From NCBI GenBank assembly GCA_965279075.1, contig CBDIHI010000009.1, forward strand, positions 1 through 64,000: a stretch of 64,000 nt of DNA. Direction: 5' to 3'. The notes beneath the pieces are model-generated. The model was given only the letters and a program-made list of their open reading frames with translations, was not told the origin of the DNA and searched no databases. Shown here one piece after another: positions 1 through 8,126 of the stretch. Each line of letters begins with the position of its first letter. Position 1 is the stretch's first letter. The position numbers were made by a program, and so were the translations under genes. The stretch is from SZAS-79 sp965279075 (GTDB lineage Bacteria; Pseudomonadota; Gammaproteobacteria; Burkholderiales; SG8-39).

Positions 1-959
1 CCTTCTTGCCCGTGCCCTGGCCCCTTGTCGTAGACATACTTGATCATGTCCTTGTGAACCTGGCCCTGGCCGGCCGGTGCGAGGAACACCAGCGCGTGGT
101 AACCCTTGGCACCGTCGCCGGCGGGTGTCACGTCAGGCTCCGCCCCGGCCCACCATACCCCGTACATCTTGTCCCGCGGATAGCCGGTGGCGACCGCTTC
201 CTTGATCGCGGTCGAGTTCATCACACCCCAGCCCCACAGGAAGACGTAGTCGGGACGTTGCTGGCGAACCTGCAGCCAGGTCGCCTTCTGCTCGACGCCC
301 GGATGGGTCACCGGCAGGAGCAGGAGCTCGAACTTGTGCATCTTGGCGCGCTCCTGCAGCAGCGTGATCGGCTCCTTGCCATAGGGCGAGTCGTGATAGA
401 CGAGCGCGATCTTCTTGCCCTTGAGGTTGTCGAGGCCGCCCTCTTTCTTGCCGACGTGCTGGATCAGGATGTCCGCCGCGTCCCAGTAGGTGCCTCCGAG
501 CGGGAAATTCCAGCCGAAAATCGTGCCGTCGACCGAGTCGGCGCGGCCATAGCCCGCGGTCACGATGGGAATGCGATCCGTCGGCGCCTTGTCGGTCACC
601 GCGAAGGTGATCCCCGTGGACAACGGCTGGAACAACGTCGCGCCGGTCGGCCCTTTGCCTTTCAGCCTCTCGTAGCACTCCACGCCGCGGTCCGTGGCAT
701 ACCCGGTCTCGCATTCCTCGAAGGTGATCTTGACGCCGTTGATGCCGCCGTCCCGGGCGTTGACCAGCTTGAGGTAGTCCACGTAGCCGTTGGCGAACGG
801 CACGCCGTTGGGCGCGTACGCGCCGGTCCGGTACGACAGCACCGGGAAGAACTGCTCCTTCGCCTGCGACCAGGCCGGCGCGCTGGCGGTGACCGCCGCG
901 ACCGCGAGTACAGCCCCTGCGGCAGTCGCCAGGAGCCGCGTTTTCGCTGCTTGTCTCAT
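1..959 (-). CDS. LIV-type ABC transporter solute-binding protein (3' end outside window)
   Basis: Periplasmic type I solute-binding protein of the branched-chain amino acid (HAAT/LIV) family. The minus-strand frame opens with MRQAAKTRLL, a basic n-region and an Ala-rich hydrophobic stretch ending in APAWSQA, a typical Sec signal peptide. The mature part continues as a LivK-like receptor (FFPVLSYRTGAYAPNG, then a glycine-rich ligand-lobe region) and is still open at the window edge. The start at 959 is backed by a strong Shine-Dalgarno, AAAGGAGGAGG, just upstream. It follows the livM-type permease by about 65 bp in the same orientation, so it belongs to the operon starting at 5869. The ligand is unknown. 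The acyl-CoA ligase in the operon suggests a carboxylate or aromatic acid rather than leucine (inference). A second ATPase (livF) is expected beyond position 1. Confidence 0.88.
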   Translation of the reverse strand, partial: MRQAAKTRLLATAAGAVLAVAAVTASAPAWSQAKEQFFPVLSYRTGAYAPNGVPFANGYVDYLKLVNARDGGINGVKITFEECETGYATDRGVECYERLKGKGPTGATLFQPLSTGITFAVTDKAPTDRIPIVTAGYGRADSVDGTIFGWNFPLGGTYWDAADILIQHVGKKEGGLDNLKGKKIALVYHDSPYGKEPITLLQERAKMHKFELLLLPVTHPGVEQKATWLQVRQQRPDYVFLWGWGVMNSTAIKEAVATGYPRDKMYGVWWAGAEPDVTPAGDGAKGYHALVFLAPAGQGQVHKDMIKYVYDKGPGHGQE

Positions 960-1026
960 CTTTACCTCCTCCTTTTAGCAATGCCGCCGGCGGGATGCCC
1001 CGGGCGGATACAGAAACCCCTGTTGC

Positions 1027-2091
1027 TCAGTGCGGGAATGGCCACAGCCGCAATTTCTCCTTGCCGATCGCCCACAGGCGGGCCAGGCCGTGCGGCTCGA
1101 CGATCAGAAAAAACACGATCAGCACGCCGAAGATCATGAGTTCGAGGTGCGAGGCCATTGCGGTGGTGATCGGCACGCCGAGCATCGCCGGGACCTGGTT
1201 CAGCAGGATCGGCAGCACCACGATGAAGGCCGCACCGAAATAGCTCCCGAGGAGCGACCCCATGCCGCCGATAATGATCATGAACAGCAGGTTGAGCGAC
1301 AGCGTCAGGTTGAAGGCCAGCGGCTCCCACGACCCCAGGTGCATGAACCCCCACAGGGCCCCTGCGACGCCGACGTAGAACGAGCTGACCGCGAACGCGC
1401 TGAGCTTCGCGTACACCGGGCGGATGCCGATCACCTCGGCCGCGACATCCATGTCGCGCATCGCCATCCAGGACCGGCCGATGTGGCTGCGCACCAGGTT
1501 CTTGGCCACCAGCGTGAATACGACCAGCACGGCCAGCAGGAACAGGTACTTTTCCGCCGGGCTGTCGATCTTCCATCCGAACATCACGACCGGCGCGGTC
1601 GAGACCGACCCCGAGGACGCGTAGTCGGTGAACCACTTGACCCTCGCGAACACCCAGTCAATGAAGAACTGCGCCGCAAGCGTGGCGACCGCCAGGTACA
1701 GGCCCTTGATGCGCAGGCTCGGCACGCCGAACAGCATGCCGACCGCGGCCGCGATCAGCCCCGCGAGCACGAGCACCACGAGGAAATTCAGCTGCGGGAT
1801 GCGCAGCGCGAGGTTGTAGGCCGCGTAGGCGCCCACCGCCATGAACGCGGCGTGCCCGATGGAAATCTGGCCGCAGTAGCCGACCAGCAGGTTCAGGCCG
1901 ATCGCGGCCAGCGCCAGGATCAGGAACGGGATCAGCAGCGACAGGAACAGGTAGTCGCTGGCGAGGAACGGCACCGCCGCGAACGCGAACACCACCAGGC
2001 CGGCCATGAACACGCGGTCCTGCAGGATCGGCAGCATCTGCTGGTCCGATCCGTAGGACGTCTTGTACTGGCCGTTTTCCCTGTAGAACAT
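1027..2091 (-). CDS. livM: Branched-chain amino acid-type ABC transporter permease, LivM family
   Basis: Inner-membrane permease of a LIV/HAAT importer, 354 residues. Several hydrophobic helices are visible (for example FMAGLVVFAFAAVPFL and LILALAAIGLNLLVGY). LivM hallmarks are the GQISIGHAAFMAVGAY segment near residue 80 and the IIGGMGSLLGSYFGAAFIVVLP segment near the C-terminus. The frame stays open upstream to 2196, but the start at 2091 (MFYRENGQYK) is preferred because it follows the livH stop by 4 bases and the upstream part only duplicates livH DNA in another frame. It would pair with the LivH protein encoded directly upstream. The substrate cannot be read from the permease. Confidence 0.92.
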   Translation of the reverse strand: MFYRENGQYKTSYGSDQQMLPILQDRVFMAGLVVFAFAAVPFLASDYLFLSLLIPFLILALAAIGLNLLVGYCGQISIGHAAFMAVGAYAAYNLALRIPQLNFLVVLVLAGLIAAAVGMLFGVPSLRIKGLYLAVATLAAQFFIDWVFARVKWFTDYASSGSVSTAPVVMFGWKIDSPAEKYLFLLAVLVVFTLVAKNLVRSHIGRSWMAMRDMDVAAEVIGIRPVYAKLSAFAVSSFYVGVAGALWGFMHLGSWEPLAFNLTLSLNLLFMIIIGGMGSLLGSYFGAAFIVVLPILLNQVPAMLGVPITTAMASHLELMIFGVLIVFFLIVEPHGLARLWAIGKEKLRLWPFPH

Positions 2092-2095
2092 GTCC

Positions 2096-3097
2096 TCAGA
2101 CCCTGTCGATGTGCTTTTCGCCGAACAGGCCCTGCGGCCTGACCAGCAGGAACAGCAGCGCGAGCACGTAGGCGAACCAGTTCTCGATCCCGCCACCGGC
2201 GAGGTCGAACGCCTTGACCAATACCGGGCCGAGGAACACCTCGGCCATCTTCTCGCCCACGCCGATGATCAGCCCGCCCACGATCGCGCCCGCGACCGAG
2301 GTGAAGCCGCCGAGGATCACGACCGGGAGCGCCTTGAGCGCCACCTGCGACAGCGAGAACTGCACGCCCAGCTTGGAGCCCCAGATCACGCCCGCCACCA
2401 GCGCCACGATGCCGGCGACGGACCACACGATCACCCAGATGCGGTTGAGCGGAATCCCGATCGACTGGGCAGCCTGGTGGTCGTCGGCCACCGCGCGCAG
2501 GGCCCGGCCGGTCACGGTCTTCTGGAAGAACAGGGTCAGCGCCCCGACCAGGGCCGCGGCCACGATGGCGGCGACGAAATCCTCCTTGTTGACCAGGATC
2601 CCGCCCTTGAACATCCCGTCGAGGATCATCACCGGCTCCTTCGGGATGCCGAGTTCGATCTTGTAGATGTCGCTGCCCCAGACGGTCTGGCCGAACCCGT
2701 CGAGAAAGTAGGACACGCCCAGCGTGGCCATCAGCAGCGCCACGCCCTCCTGGTTGACGAGCGGGCGCAGCACCAGGCGTTCGATGATCCAGGCCAGCGC
2801 CACCATGATCACGATCCCGATCAGGATCGCCGCCCAGAGCGGCATGCGCTCGGCGAGCCGCGCCACCGCGAGGGCCGCGAACAGCACCATCGCGCCCTGC
2901 GCGAAGTTGAACACCCCGGAGGCCTTGTAGATGAGCGCGAAGCCGACCGCCACCAGGGAGTACAGCACGCCGGCCATCAGGCCGCCCAGCAGAACCTCGG
3001 TGTAGAACCCCGGGTCGCTGGCGCCGGTGGCAAGCGGGGCGGCCAGCCCGGCGAGCAGCACGAACCCGAGGACGAGGGTGGGAAGGTTCTTCTTCAT
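2096..3097 (-). CDS. livH: Branched-chain amino acid-type ABC transporter permease, LivH family
   Basis: Second membrane subunit of the same importer, 333 residues. The N-terminus MKKNLPTLVLGFVLLAGL is followed by the typical LivH stretch GGLMAGVLYSLVAVGFALIYKASGVFNFAQGAM near residues 38-70. A C-terminal VVILGGFTSVAGAIVGGLIIGVGE segment and the closing LLVRPQGLFGEK are also typical of the family. It is about 40 residues longer than many LivH proteins because of an extra N-terminal hydrophobic segment that could be a cleavable signal (GLAAPLATGAS). It lies 13 bp after livG and 4 bp before livM, in a tight operon. Confidence 0.92.
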   Translation of the reverse strand: MKKNLPTLVLGFVLLAGLAAPLATGASDPGFYTEVLLGGLMAGVLYSLVAVGFALIYKASGVFNFAQGAMVLFAALAVARLAERMPLWAAILIGIVIMVALAWIIERLVLRPLVNQEGVALLMATLGVSYFLDGFGQTVWGSDIYKIELGIPKEPVMILDGMFKGGILVNKEDFVAAIVAAALVGALTLFFQKTVTGRALRAVADDHQAAQSIGIPLNRIWVIVWSVAGIVALVAGVIWGSKLGVQFSLSQVALKALPVVILGGFTSVAGAIVGGLIIGVGEKMAEVFLGPVLVKAFDLAGGGIENWFAYVLALLFLLVRPQGLFGEKHIDRV

Positions 3098-3110
3098 GCC
3101 CGCCGCGCCG

Positions 3111-3914
3111 CTAGTGGCTCACGCCGAGGTAGGCGTCGATCACGGCCCGGTTGCCGCGCACCTCCTCCGGCGTGCCGTCGCCGATCTTCCTGCCGTAGTC
3201 GAGCACGACCACGCGATCGGAAATGTCCATCACCACGCCCATGTCGTGCTCGATCAGCACGATGGTGGTGCCCATCTGGTCGTTGACGTCGAGGATGAAG
3301 CGGCACATGTCCTGCTTTTCCTCTACGTTCATGCCGGCCATCGGCTCGTCGAGCAACAGCACGCTCGGTTCCATGGCCAGGGCGCGCCCGAGGTCGACGC
3401 GTTTCTGCAGGCCGTAGGGCAGGCGCCCCACCGGGGTCTTGCGGTAGGCCTGGATCTCGAGGAAATCGATCACCTTCTCGACCGCTTCGCGATGCTCGAT
3501 CTCCTCGCGCGCGGCGGGCCCGATGTGCAGCGCCTGCAGCAGCAGGTTGGTGTGCATGCGCAGGTTGCGGCCGGTCATGATGTTGTCGAGCACGCTCATG
3601 CCCTTGAAAAGGGCGAGGTTCTGGAAGGTGCGCGCGATCCCTGCAAGCGCCACCTCGTGCGGGTCCATGTCGTGGAACCCGCGCAGGGCGCCGTCCATCC
3701 TCATCCGGATCGTTCCCTGCTGCGGGTGGTACACGCCGTTGATCACGTTGAGCATCGAACTCTTGCCCGCCCCGTTGGGGCCGATGATGGCGCGCACTTC
3801 GTGCTCGCGCACGTCGAACGAGATGTCGTTGAGCGCGCGCACCCCCCCGAAGGCGAGCGACACGCCCTCGACCGCAAGGATGACCCCGCCGATGCCGGCG
3901 CCGGCTCCGCTCAC
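3111..3914 (-). CDS. livG: LIV-type ABC transporter ATP-binding protein, LivG family
   Basis: Cytoplasmic ATPase of the LIV importer, 267 residues. Walker A is GPNGAGKSS near residue 47. The Q-loop is in IARTFQNLALF, the signature-like region is LPYGLQKRVDLGRALA, Walker B is SVLLLDEPMAGM, and the switch histidine is in IEHDM. The C-terminus DAYLGVSH is the usual LivG tail. The signature LPYGLQKR departs from LSGGQ, which is common in LivG proteins. Its ATG overlaps the stop of the upstream acyl-CoA ligase (ATGA), implying translational coupling. Confidence 0.93.
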   Translation of the reverse strand: MSGAGAGIGGVILAVEGVSLAFGGVRALNDISFDVREHEVRAIIGPNGAGKSSMLNVINGVYHPQQGTIRMRMDGALRGFHDMDPHEVALAGIARTFQNLALFKGMSVLDNIMTGRNLRMHTNLLLQALHIGPAAREEIEHREAVEKVIDFLEIQAYRKTPVGRLPYGLQKRVDLGRALAMEPSVLLLDEPMAGMNVEEKQDMCRFILDVNDQMGTTIVLIEHDMGVVMDISDRVVVLDYGRKIGDGTPEEVRGNRAVIDAYLGVSH

Positions 3915-5869
3915 GCGGCCCTCTTCGCCGCCGCGGCGGGAAAGGTCTTCGCGTCGCGGATCTTCAGGTCCGCGGAGACGCTGCCGGTGCGGCCGTCCTC
4001 GTACTTGACCTGCGCCTCGACGTGCACGGTGCGCAACCCGTCGTACAGCGCGGCGACCAGTGGCTGGTAGCGCTCGCCGATGTAGCCGCGCCGCACCTTG
4101 CGCGTGCGGGTGAGTTCCCCGTCGTCGGCGTCGAGTTCCTTGTGCAGCACCAGGAACCGGTGGACCTGCGAGCCCGCCAGTTCGGGATCCCCGGCCAGGT
4201 CCAGGTTGACCTTCTCAATGCACTCGCCGATCAGCGCGTAGACCTCGTCGCGCGAAGCCAGGTCGACGTAGCCCGAGTACGGCAGGTTGCGGCGCTCGGC
4301 CCAGTTGCCGACCGCCTCCATGTCGAAGTTGATGAACACGCAGACCCGGTCGCGGCCGTCGCCGAAGGCCACCGCCTCGCGCACGTAGGGAAAGAACTTG
4401 AGCTTGTTCTCGATGTACTTGGGGGCGAACAGGGTCCCGTCGGTCAGGGCACCGACGTCCTTCACGCGGTCGATGATCTTGACGTGCCCTTCGGCGTCGA
4501 AGTATCCCGCATCGCCGGTGTGGAACCAGCCTTCGGCGTCCTTCGCGTCGGCCGTCGCCTGCGGATTCTTGTAGTACTCCTTGAACAGGCCCGGCGAGCG
4601 GATCAGGAGTTCACGCTGCGGCGTGAACATGAGTTCCACCCCGGCCACCGCCGGCCCGACGGTGTCGGGCTTGACCTGGCCGTTGGGCTGGATGCAGACG
4701 AACACCGAGGTCTCGGTCGAACCGTAGAGCTGCTTGAGGTTGATCCCGATGGACCGGTAGAACACGAACAGGTCCGGCCCGATCGCCTCCCCGGCCGTGT
4801 AGGCGACACGCACCCGGCTCATGCCGAGTACGTTGCGCAGCGGCCCGTACACCAGCGCATCGCCGATCCGGTACAGCAGCCGGTCGCCTGCGCCGACCCG
4901 CCGGCCGTCGAGGATCTTCGCGCCGACCCGCCGCGCGACGCCCATGAAGTAGGCGTACATCCGGCGCTTGAGCGCACCTGCGTCCTCCATGCGGATCGAG
5001 ACGGTGGTGAGCAGCGCCTCGAGCACCCGGGGCGGGGCGAAATAGTAGGTCGGCCCGATCTCGCGCATGTCGGCGATCACGGTGTCGCCCGACTCCGGGC
5101 AGCAGATGCAGTAGCCGGTCACGAACGGCTGCGCGTACGAAAAGATGTTCTGCCCGATCCAGGCCGGCGGCAGGTAGGCCAGCACCACGTCCGCGTCGTT
5201 CAGCCCCTCCATCCTCGCCGCGGCGTCGGCCCGGTCGATGAGCGCGATGTTGGTGAGCACCACGCCTTTCGGGTTGCCGGTGGTGCCCGAGGTGAAGAAC
5301 ATCGCCGCGGTTTCCGAGCCGTGCCCGCGCGCGACTTCGGCGTCGAAGTATGCGGGGTTCTGCGCGTCGAAGGCGCGGCCCGCCTCCAGCAGCCGCTCGT
5401 AGCTCATGAGGACGTCCTGGGCGTAGTTCCGCAGGCCCCGCGGGTCGTCGTAGTAGATCCGTTCCAGCGTCGGGGAGCTGGGCAGTATCTCGAGCAGCTT
5501 GTCGACCTGCTCCTGGTCCTCGGCGACGGCAAACCGGATCTCCGCATTCTGGATCGGGAAGGCCATTTCGGTCGCCACAGCGTCCTGGTAGAGGGGCACG
5601 GGAATGGCGCCCAGGCACTGGGCGGCGCACATCGCGGCATACAGGCGCGGCCGGTTGTCCCCGACGATGGCCAAGTGGTCCCCGCGCTTCAGGCCGTGGG
5701 ACGCCAGCCCGCACGCAAGGGCGCGCGCCTCGCCCGCCAGCCGGCCCCAATCCCAGGTCTGCCAGACGCCGAGTGCCTTTTCGCGGATCGCGGGAACGGC
5801 GGGCCTGACCTGCGCGTGGTGCGCAAGCAGCTTCGGAAACGTGTCGAGCTTGCCGATGTCGACTGCCAT
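3911..5869 (-). CDS. AMP-forming acyl-CoA synthetase (long-chain fatty acid-CoA ligase family)
   Basis: ANL-superfamily enzyme, 652 residues, expected to activate a carboxylic acid with ATP and CoA. Motifs in order are the P-loop FFTSGTTGNPKGVVLTN near residue 190, YGSTETSVF near 380, the hinge region GWFHTGDAGYFDAEGHVKI near 445, and a C-terminal LTRTRKVRRGYIGERY near 590 carrying the probable catalytic lysine of the FadD15/long-chain type. The start at 5869 (MAVDIGKLDTF) has GGAGGAGG eight bases upstream; an in-frame upstream extension to 5941 looks non-coding. It is the first gene of the minus-strand LIV operon. This ligase-LIV arrangement is common in betaproteobacteria around aromatic or fatty-acid use, so the transported acid is probably its substrate (inference). 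Confidence 0.9.
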   Translation of the reverse strand: MAVDIGKLDTFPKLLAHHAQVRPAVPAIREKALGVWQTWDWGRLAGEARALACGLASHGLKRGDHLAIVGDNRPRLYAAMCAAQCLGAIPVPLYQDAVATEMAFPIQNAEIRFAVAEDQEQVDKLLEILPSSPTLERIYYDDPRGLRNYAQDVLMSYERLLEAGRAFDAQNPAYFDAEVARGHGSETAAMFFTSGTTGNPKGVVLTNIALIDRADAAARMEGLNDADVVLAYLPPAWIGQNIFSYAQPFVTGYCICCPESGDTVIADMREIGPTYYFAPPRVLEALLTTVSIRMEDAGALKRRMYAYFMGVARRVGAKILDGRRVGAGDRLLYRIGDALVYGPLRNVLGMSRVRVAYTAGEAIGPDLFVFYRSIGINLKQLYGSTETSVFVCIQPNGQVKPDTVGPAVAGVELMFTPQRELLIRSPGLFKEYYKNPQATADAKDAEGWFHTGDAGYFDAEGHVKIIDRVKDVGALTDGTLFAPKYIENKLKFFPYVREAVAFGDGRDRVCVFINFDMEAVGNWAERRNLPYSGYVDLASRDEVYALIGECIEKVNLDLAGDPELAGSQVHRFLVLHKELDADDGELTRTRKVRRGYIGERYQPLVAALYDGLRTVHVEAQVKYEDGRTGSVSADLKIRDAKTFPAAAAKRAA

Positions 5870-6022
5870 CGCGCTGCCTCCTCCGGTTGCCGTACGTCCG
5901 CCACGACATGGGCGACGGATCTTGTGTGTTGATTCTTGCACAAAAACCGCACCTTAAGCCCCTCAACCGGGGGCCCGTCCAGTGCAGCTGCGGGGCAGTT
6001 TAGGGGCGCCGCTCGCGTCAGG

Positions 6023-6040
6023 TTGTCGCCTCGGCGACAA
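6023..6040. promoter_or_regulatory. Perfect 8+8 bp palindrome, candidate operator of the adjacent Crp/Fnr-type regulator
   Basis: TTGTCGCC-TC-GGCGACAA is a perfect inverted repeat with a 2-bp spacer. It ends eight bases before the ATG of the Crp/Fnr-type gene at 6049, where the Shine-Dalgarno would normally be. Dimeric Crp/Fnr proteins bind palindromes of this size, so autoregulation is plausible. Binding here would block the regulator's own transcript and could also affect the divergent ligase-LIV operon starting at 5869. No second copy was noticed in this window. Confidence 0.5.
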
Positions 6041-6048
6041 TTGCGCCC

Positions 6049-6735
6049 ATGAGCGCCCCGCCGACCTCGCTGCCCGCCTTCCTGCGCGCATCCCTCTGGG
6101 CCGAGGACATCGGCCCGAAGACGCTCGCACGAGTCGAGTCGGAGGTCATCGAGCGTTCGGTGCCCGCAGGGGGTTCGGTCTGCCGCAAAGGCGAGGCCGT
6201 GGACTACTGGGTCGGCGTGGTCGAGGGCCTGGTGAAGATCTCCAGCGTGTCGGCCGAAGGCAAGCCGGTCACCTTCACCGGCATCCGCGCGGGCGGCTGG
6301 TTCGGCGAGGGGTCGATGCTGCGCGCCATCCCCTGGGGCTACGATGCGGTCGCGCTGCGCGACTGCCGCGTGGCGCTGATGCCGCGCGCGACCTTCTACT
6401 GGCTGCTCGAATCGAGCATCGAGTTCAACCGGTTCCTGCTCGAGCAGCTGAACGAACGGCTGTCGCTGTTCATCGGCATGCTCGAGTCCGACCGGTTGCT
6501 GGAGCCCGAGGCCCGGGTGGCGCGGTGCCTCGCATCCCTGTTCAACCCGCGCCTCTATCCGGGCGGCGATCGCGAGCTGCAGATCTCGCAGGAGGAGATC
6601 GGCTACTTGTCGGGCGTGTCGCGGCAGCGCGTCAACCAGGCCCTGCAGGTGCTCGACCGCGCGGGGCTGCTGCGCGTCGCCTACGGCGGGGTGACCGTGC
6701 TCGACCTGCCGGGGCTCGGCGCTTTCGGGAGCTGA
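6049..6735 (+). CDS. Crp/Fnr family transcriptional regulator
   Basis: 228-residue DNA-binding regulator. The N-terminal part has the cyclic-nucleotide-binding fold (GGSVCRKGEAVDYWVGVVEG and GGWFGEGSMLR near residues 40-90), then a long dimer helix, then a C-terminal winged helix-turn-helix ISQEEIGYLSGVSRQRVNQAL near residue 180. The recognition helix keeps the E..SR arrangement seen in Fnr-type proteins. The N-terminal cysteine cluster of oxygen-sensing Fnr is absent, so the signal is unknown. It is divergent from the ligase-LIV operon across a 179-bp gap, suggesting it controls that operon. Its stop lies 3 bp from the stop of the convergent flippase gene. Confidence 0.88.
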   Translation: MSAPPTSLPAFLRASLWAEDIGPKTLARVESEVIERSVPAGGSVCRKGEAVDYWVGVVEGLVKISSVSAEGKPVTFTGIRAGGWFGEGSMLRAIPWGYDAVALRDCRVALMPRATFYWLLESSIEFNRFLLEQLNERLSLFIGMLESDRLLEPEARVARCLASLFNPRLYPGGDRELQISQEEIGYLSGVSRQRVNQALQVLDRAGLLRVAYGGVTVLDLPGLGAFGS

Positions 6736-6738
6736 CTC

Positions 6739-8004
6739 TCAGCCAAGAGTACGGGCCTTGTCCCGGCTGCGGAAAACCGCGTGAAGGTTGTAGGCCGCGT
6801 AGGCGCAATACGCCACGAGCCACATCGCGCCGGCCGATTCGAGCGTGAGCCGGGCGCCGAGCAAGCAAAGCAGCGCGGCAAACAGCGGCAATGACAGCAA
6901 CTCCCCGGCTGCGATCTGGAGGGTGAGCCGCAGCGCGAAGAGCGCATACAGCGGGATCCACGCGACGATCCGGATCCAGCTACCGGCAAAATACAGCGCG
7001 ACCGCCGCATCCGGGGCCTGCACGCCGGGATCGTAGAGCGCCGCAAGAAGGGGGCCATGCACCGTATACAGGAAGGCGAAGGCAACTGCCGAGGGCAGGA
7101 GTACCGCCAGGGCCGCCGATCGCATTTCGCCGGCCAGGGCCGCCGGGCCCCGTGCGGCGGCGAATCGCGGCAGGTACAGCAGCGCAAGGAATCCGGAGGC
7201 AATGCCGCAGACCCAGTCGGCGAGCCGGAACAGTGCCTGCAGGACGCCCGCATCGTGCCAGGATAGCGACTCCCCGATCGTGCTGCGGGCGACGACGAAC
7301 GACAGCGGCCCGAGGATGCCGATGGAGAGACCCGGCAGCACATAGCGGCGCAGCGCAAGCGCCCGTCGGGCCGGCCTTCCCGGCCTCGCGCCCGACCTGC
7401 CCATGAAAAGCAGCGTCGCCGCAGGGACGGCCTGCATGAGGGCGACGCCGGCCAGCACCCACTCCCCGGGAAGCACGAGCGCGGCGCCCAGCATTCCGGC
7501 TGTCTGCGCAATCGCGAGGAGCAGCATGGCGGCGTACCTGCGCTGGCCGAGCCAGTAATTGCCGATCAGCGTCGGGACGACCGCCAGCCAGCCGGCGCCT
7601 GCGGCAACTGCGAAGGTCCAAGGGGGGATCCTTCCTCCGGACAGGAAATCGCCAAGCGCCCAGCTCGTCGCGGCGGCGAAGAGCGCGATCGGAAACGCGA
7701 TGCGCAACCCGAGACGGAGGGCCGCATCGAACTGTTCGCGGCGGATTTCCTCCCTGCTTGCGCGGGCGACCTGCACTACGAGCCCTGCGCCCACCCCCCC
7801 GGCCACGACGCCCACCACCAGGTCGATCAGCGAGGACACCTGCGCCCATACGGCAACCAGCTCGCCCCCGCCCTGGACGGCGAGAACCTTGTCCAGCGCC
7901 GAACGGCTCGCCAGGCCGACCACGACCAGGGAGAAAGTCAGCGCCAGCCTGATGGTCGCCACCTGTGGGAACCCGGACCGGCCGGCGCCGTCCCGCCTAT
8001 GCAT
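6739..8004 (-). CDS. Wzx/MATE-like polysaccharide flippase (O-antigen translocase type)
   Basis: 421-residue polytopic inner-membrane protein with about 12 hydrophobic segments. The early LTFSLVVVGLASRSALDKVLAVQGGGELVAVWAQ region and the later AAALYDPGV-like loop fit the Wzx/RfbX branch of the MOP exporters. Such proteins flip undecaprenyl-linked sugars from the cytoplasmic to the periplasmic face. No glycosyltransferase or polymerase genes sit beside it, so it is an orphan here. In this window the only other candidate users of lipid-linked sugars are the TMTC-like proteins at 40621-54513. It is convergent with the Crp-type gene. Family call is good, substrate unknown. Confidence 0.7.
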   Translation of the reverse strand: MHRRDGAGRSGFPQVATIRLALTFSLVVVGLASRSALDKVLAVQGGGELVAVWAQVSSLIDLVVGVVAGGVGAGLVVQVARASREEIRREQFDAALRLGLRIAFPIALFAAATSWALGDFLSGGRIPPWTFAVAAGAGWLAVVPTLIGNYWLGQRRYAAMLLLAIAQTAGMLGAALVLPGEWVLAGVALMQAVPAATLLFMGRSGARPGRPARRALALRRYVLPGLSIGILGPLSFVVARSTIGESLSWHDAGVLQALFRLADWVCGIASGFLALLYLPRFAAARGPAALAGEMRSAALAVLLPSAVAFAFLYTVHGPLLAALYDPGVQAPDAAVALYFAGSWIRIVAWIPLYALFALRLTLQIAAGELLSLPLFAALLCLLGARLTLESAGAMWLVAYCAYAAYNLHAVFRSRDKARTLG

Positions 8005-8060
8005 GGAGCCATTCTACCGGTCGGGAGGCCCACGCATGAGCGAACTGCCGGTTGCAAGGC

Positions 8061-8076
8061 TGGAACACAAGTTGCA
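8061..8076 (+). promoter_or_regulatory. Candidate sigma-54 (-24/-12) promoter for the second LIV operon
   Basis: TGGAACACAAGTTGCA matches the sigma-54 consensus TGGCACGNNNNTTGCW with exact spacing between the essential GG (8062-8063) and GC (8074-8075). Two other positions deviate (C to A, G to A). The predicted start near 8087 would leave a leader of about 40 bases before the ATG at 8127. No convincing sigma-70 pair was seen in this 122-bp gap, and no enhancer-binding activator gene is present in the window. Confidence 0.42.
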
Positions 8077-8126
8077 TCCTTTGGGTTGACCGCAAAGATG
8101 CGGTACACCGTCCCGGAGATTCCCCC

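Noticed and set aside
6..1139. 377-codon plus-strand frame at the window start
   Set aside because: Antisense of a LIV receptor gene with a clear signal peptide and Shine-Dalgarno on the minus strand.
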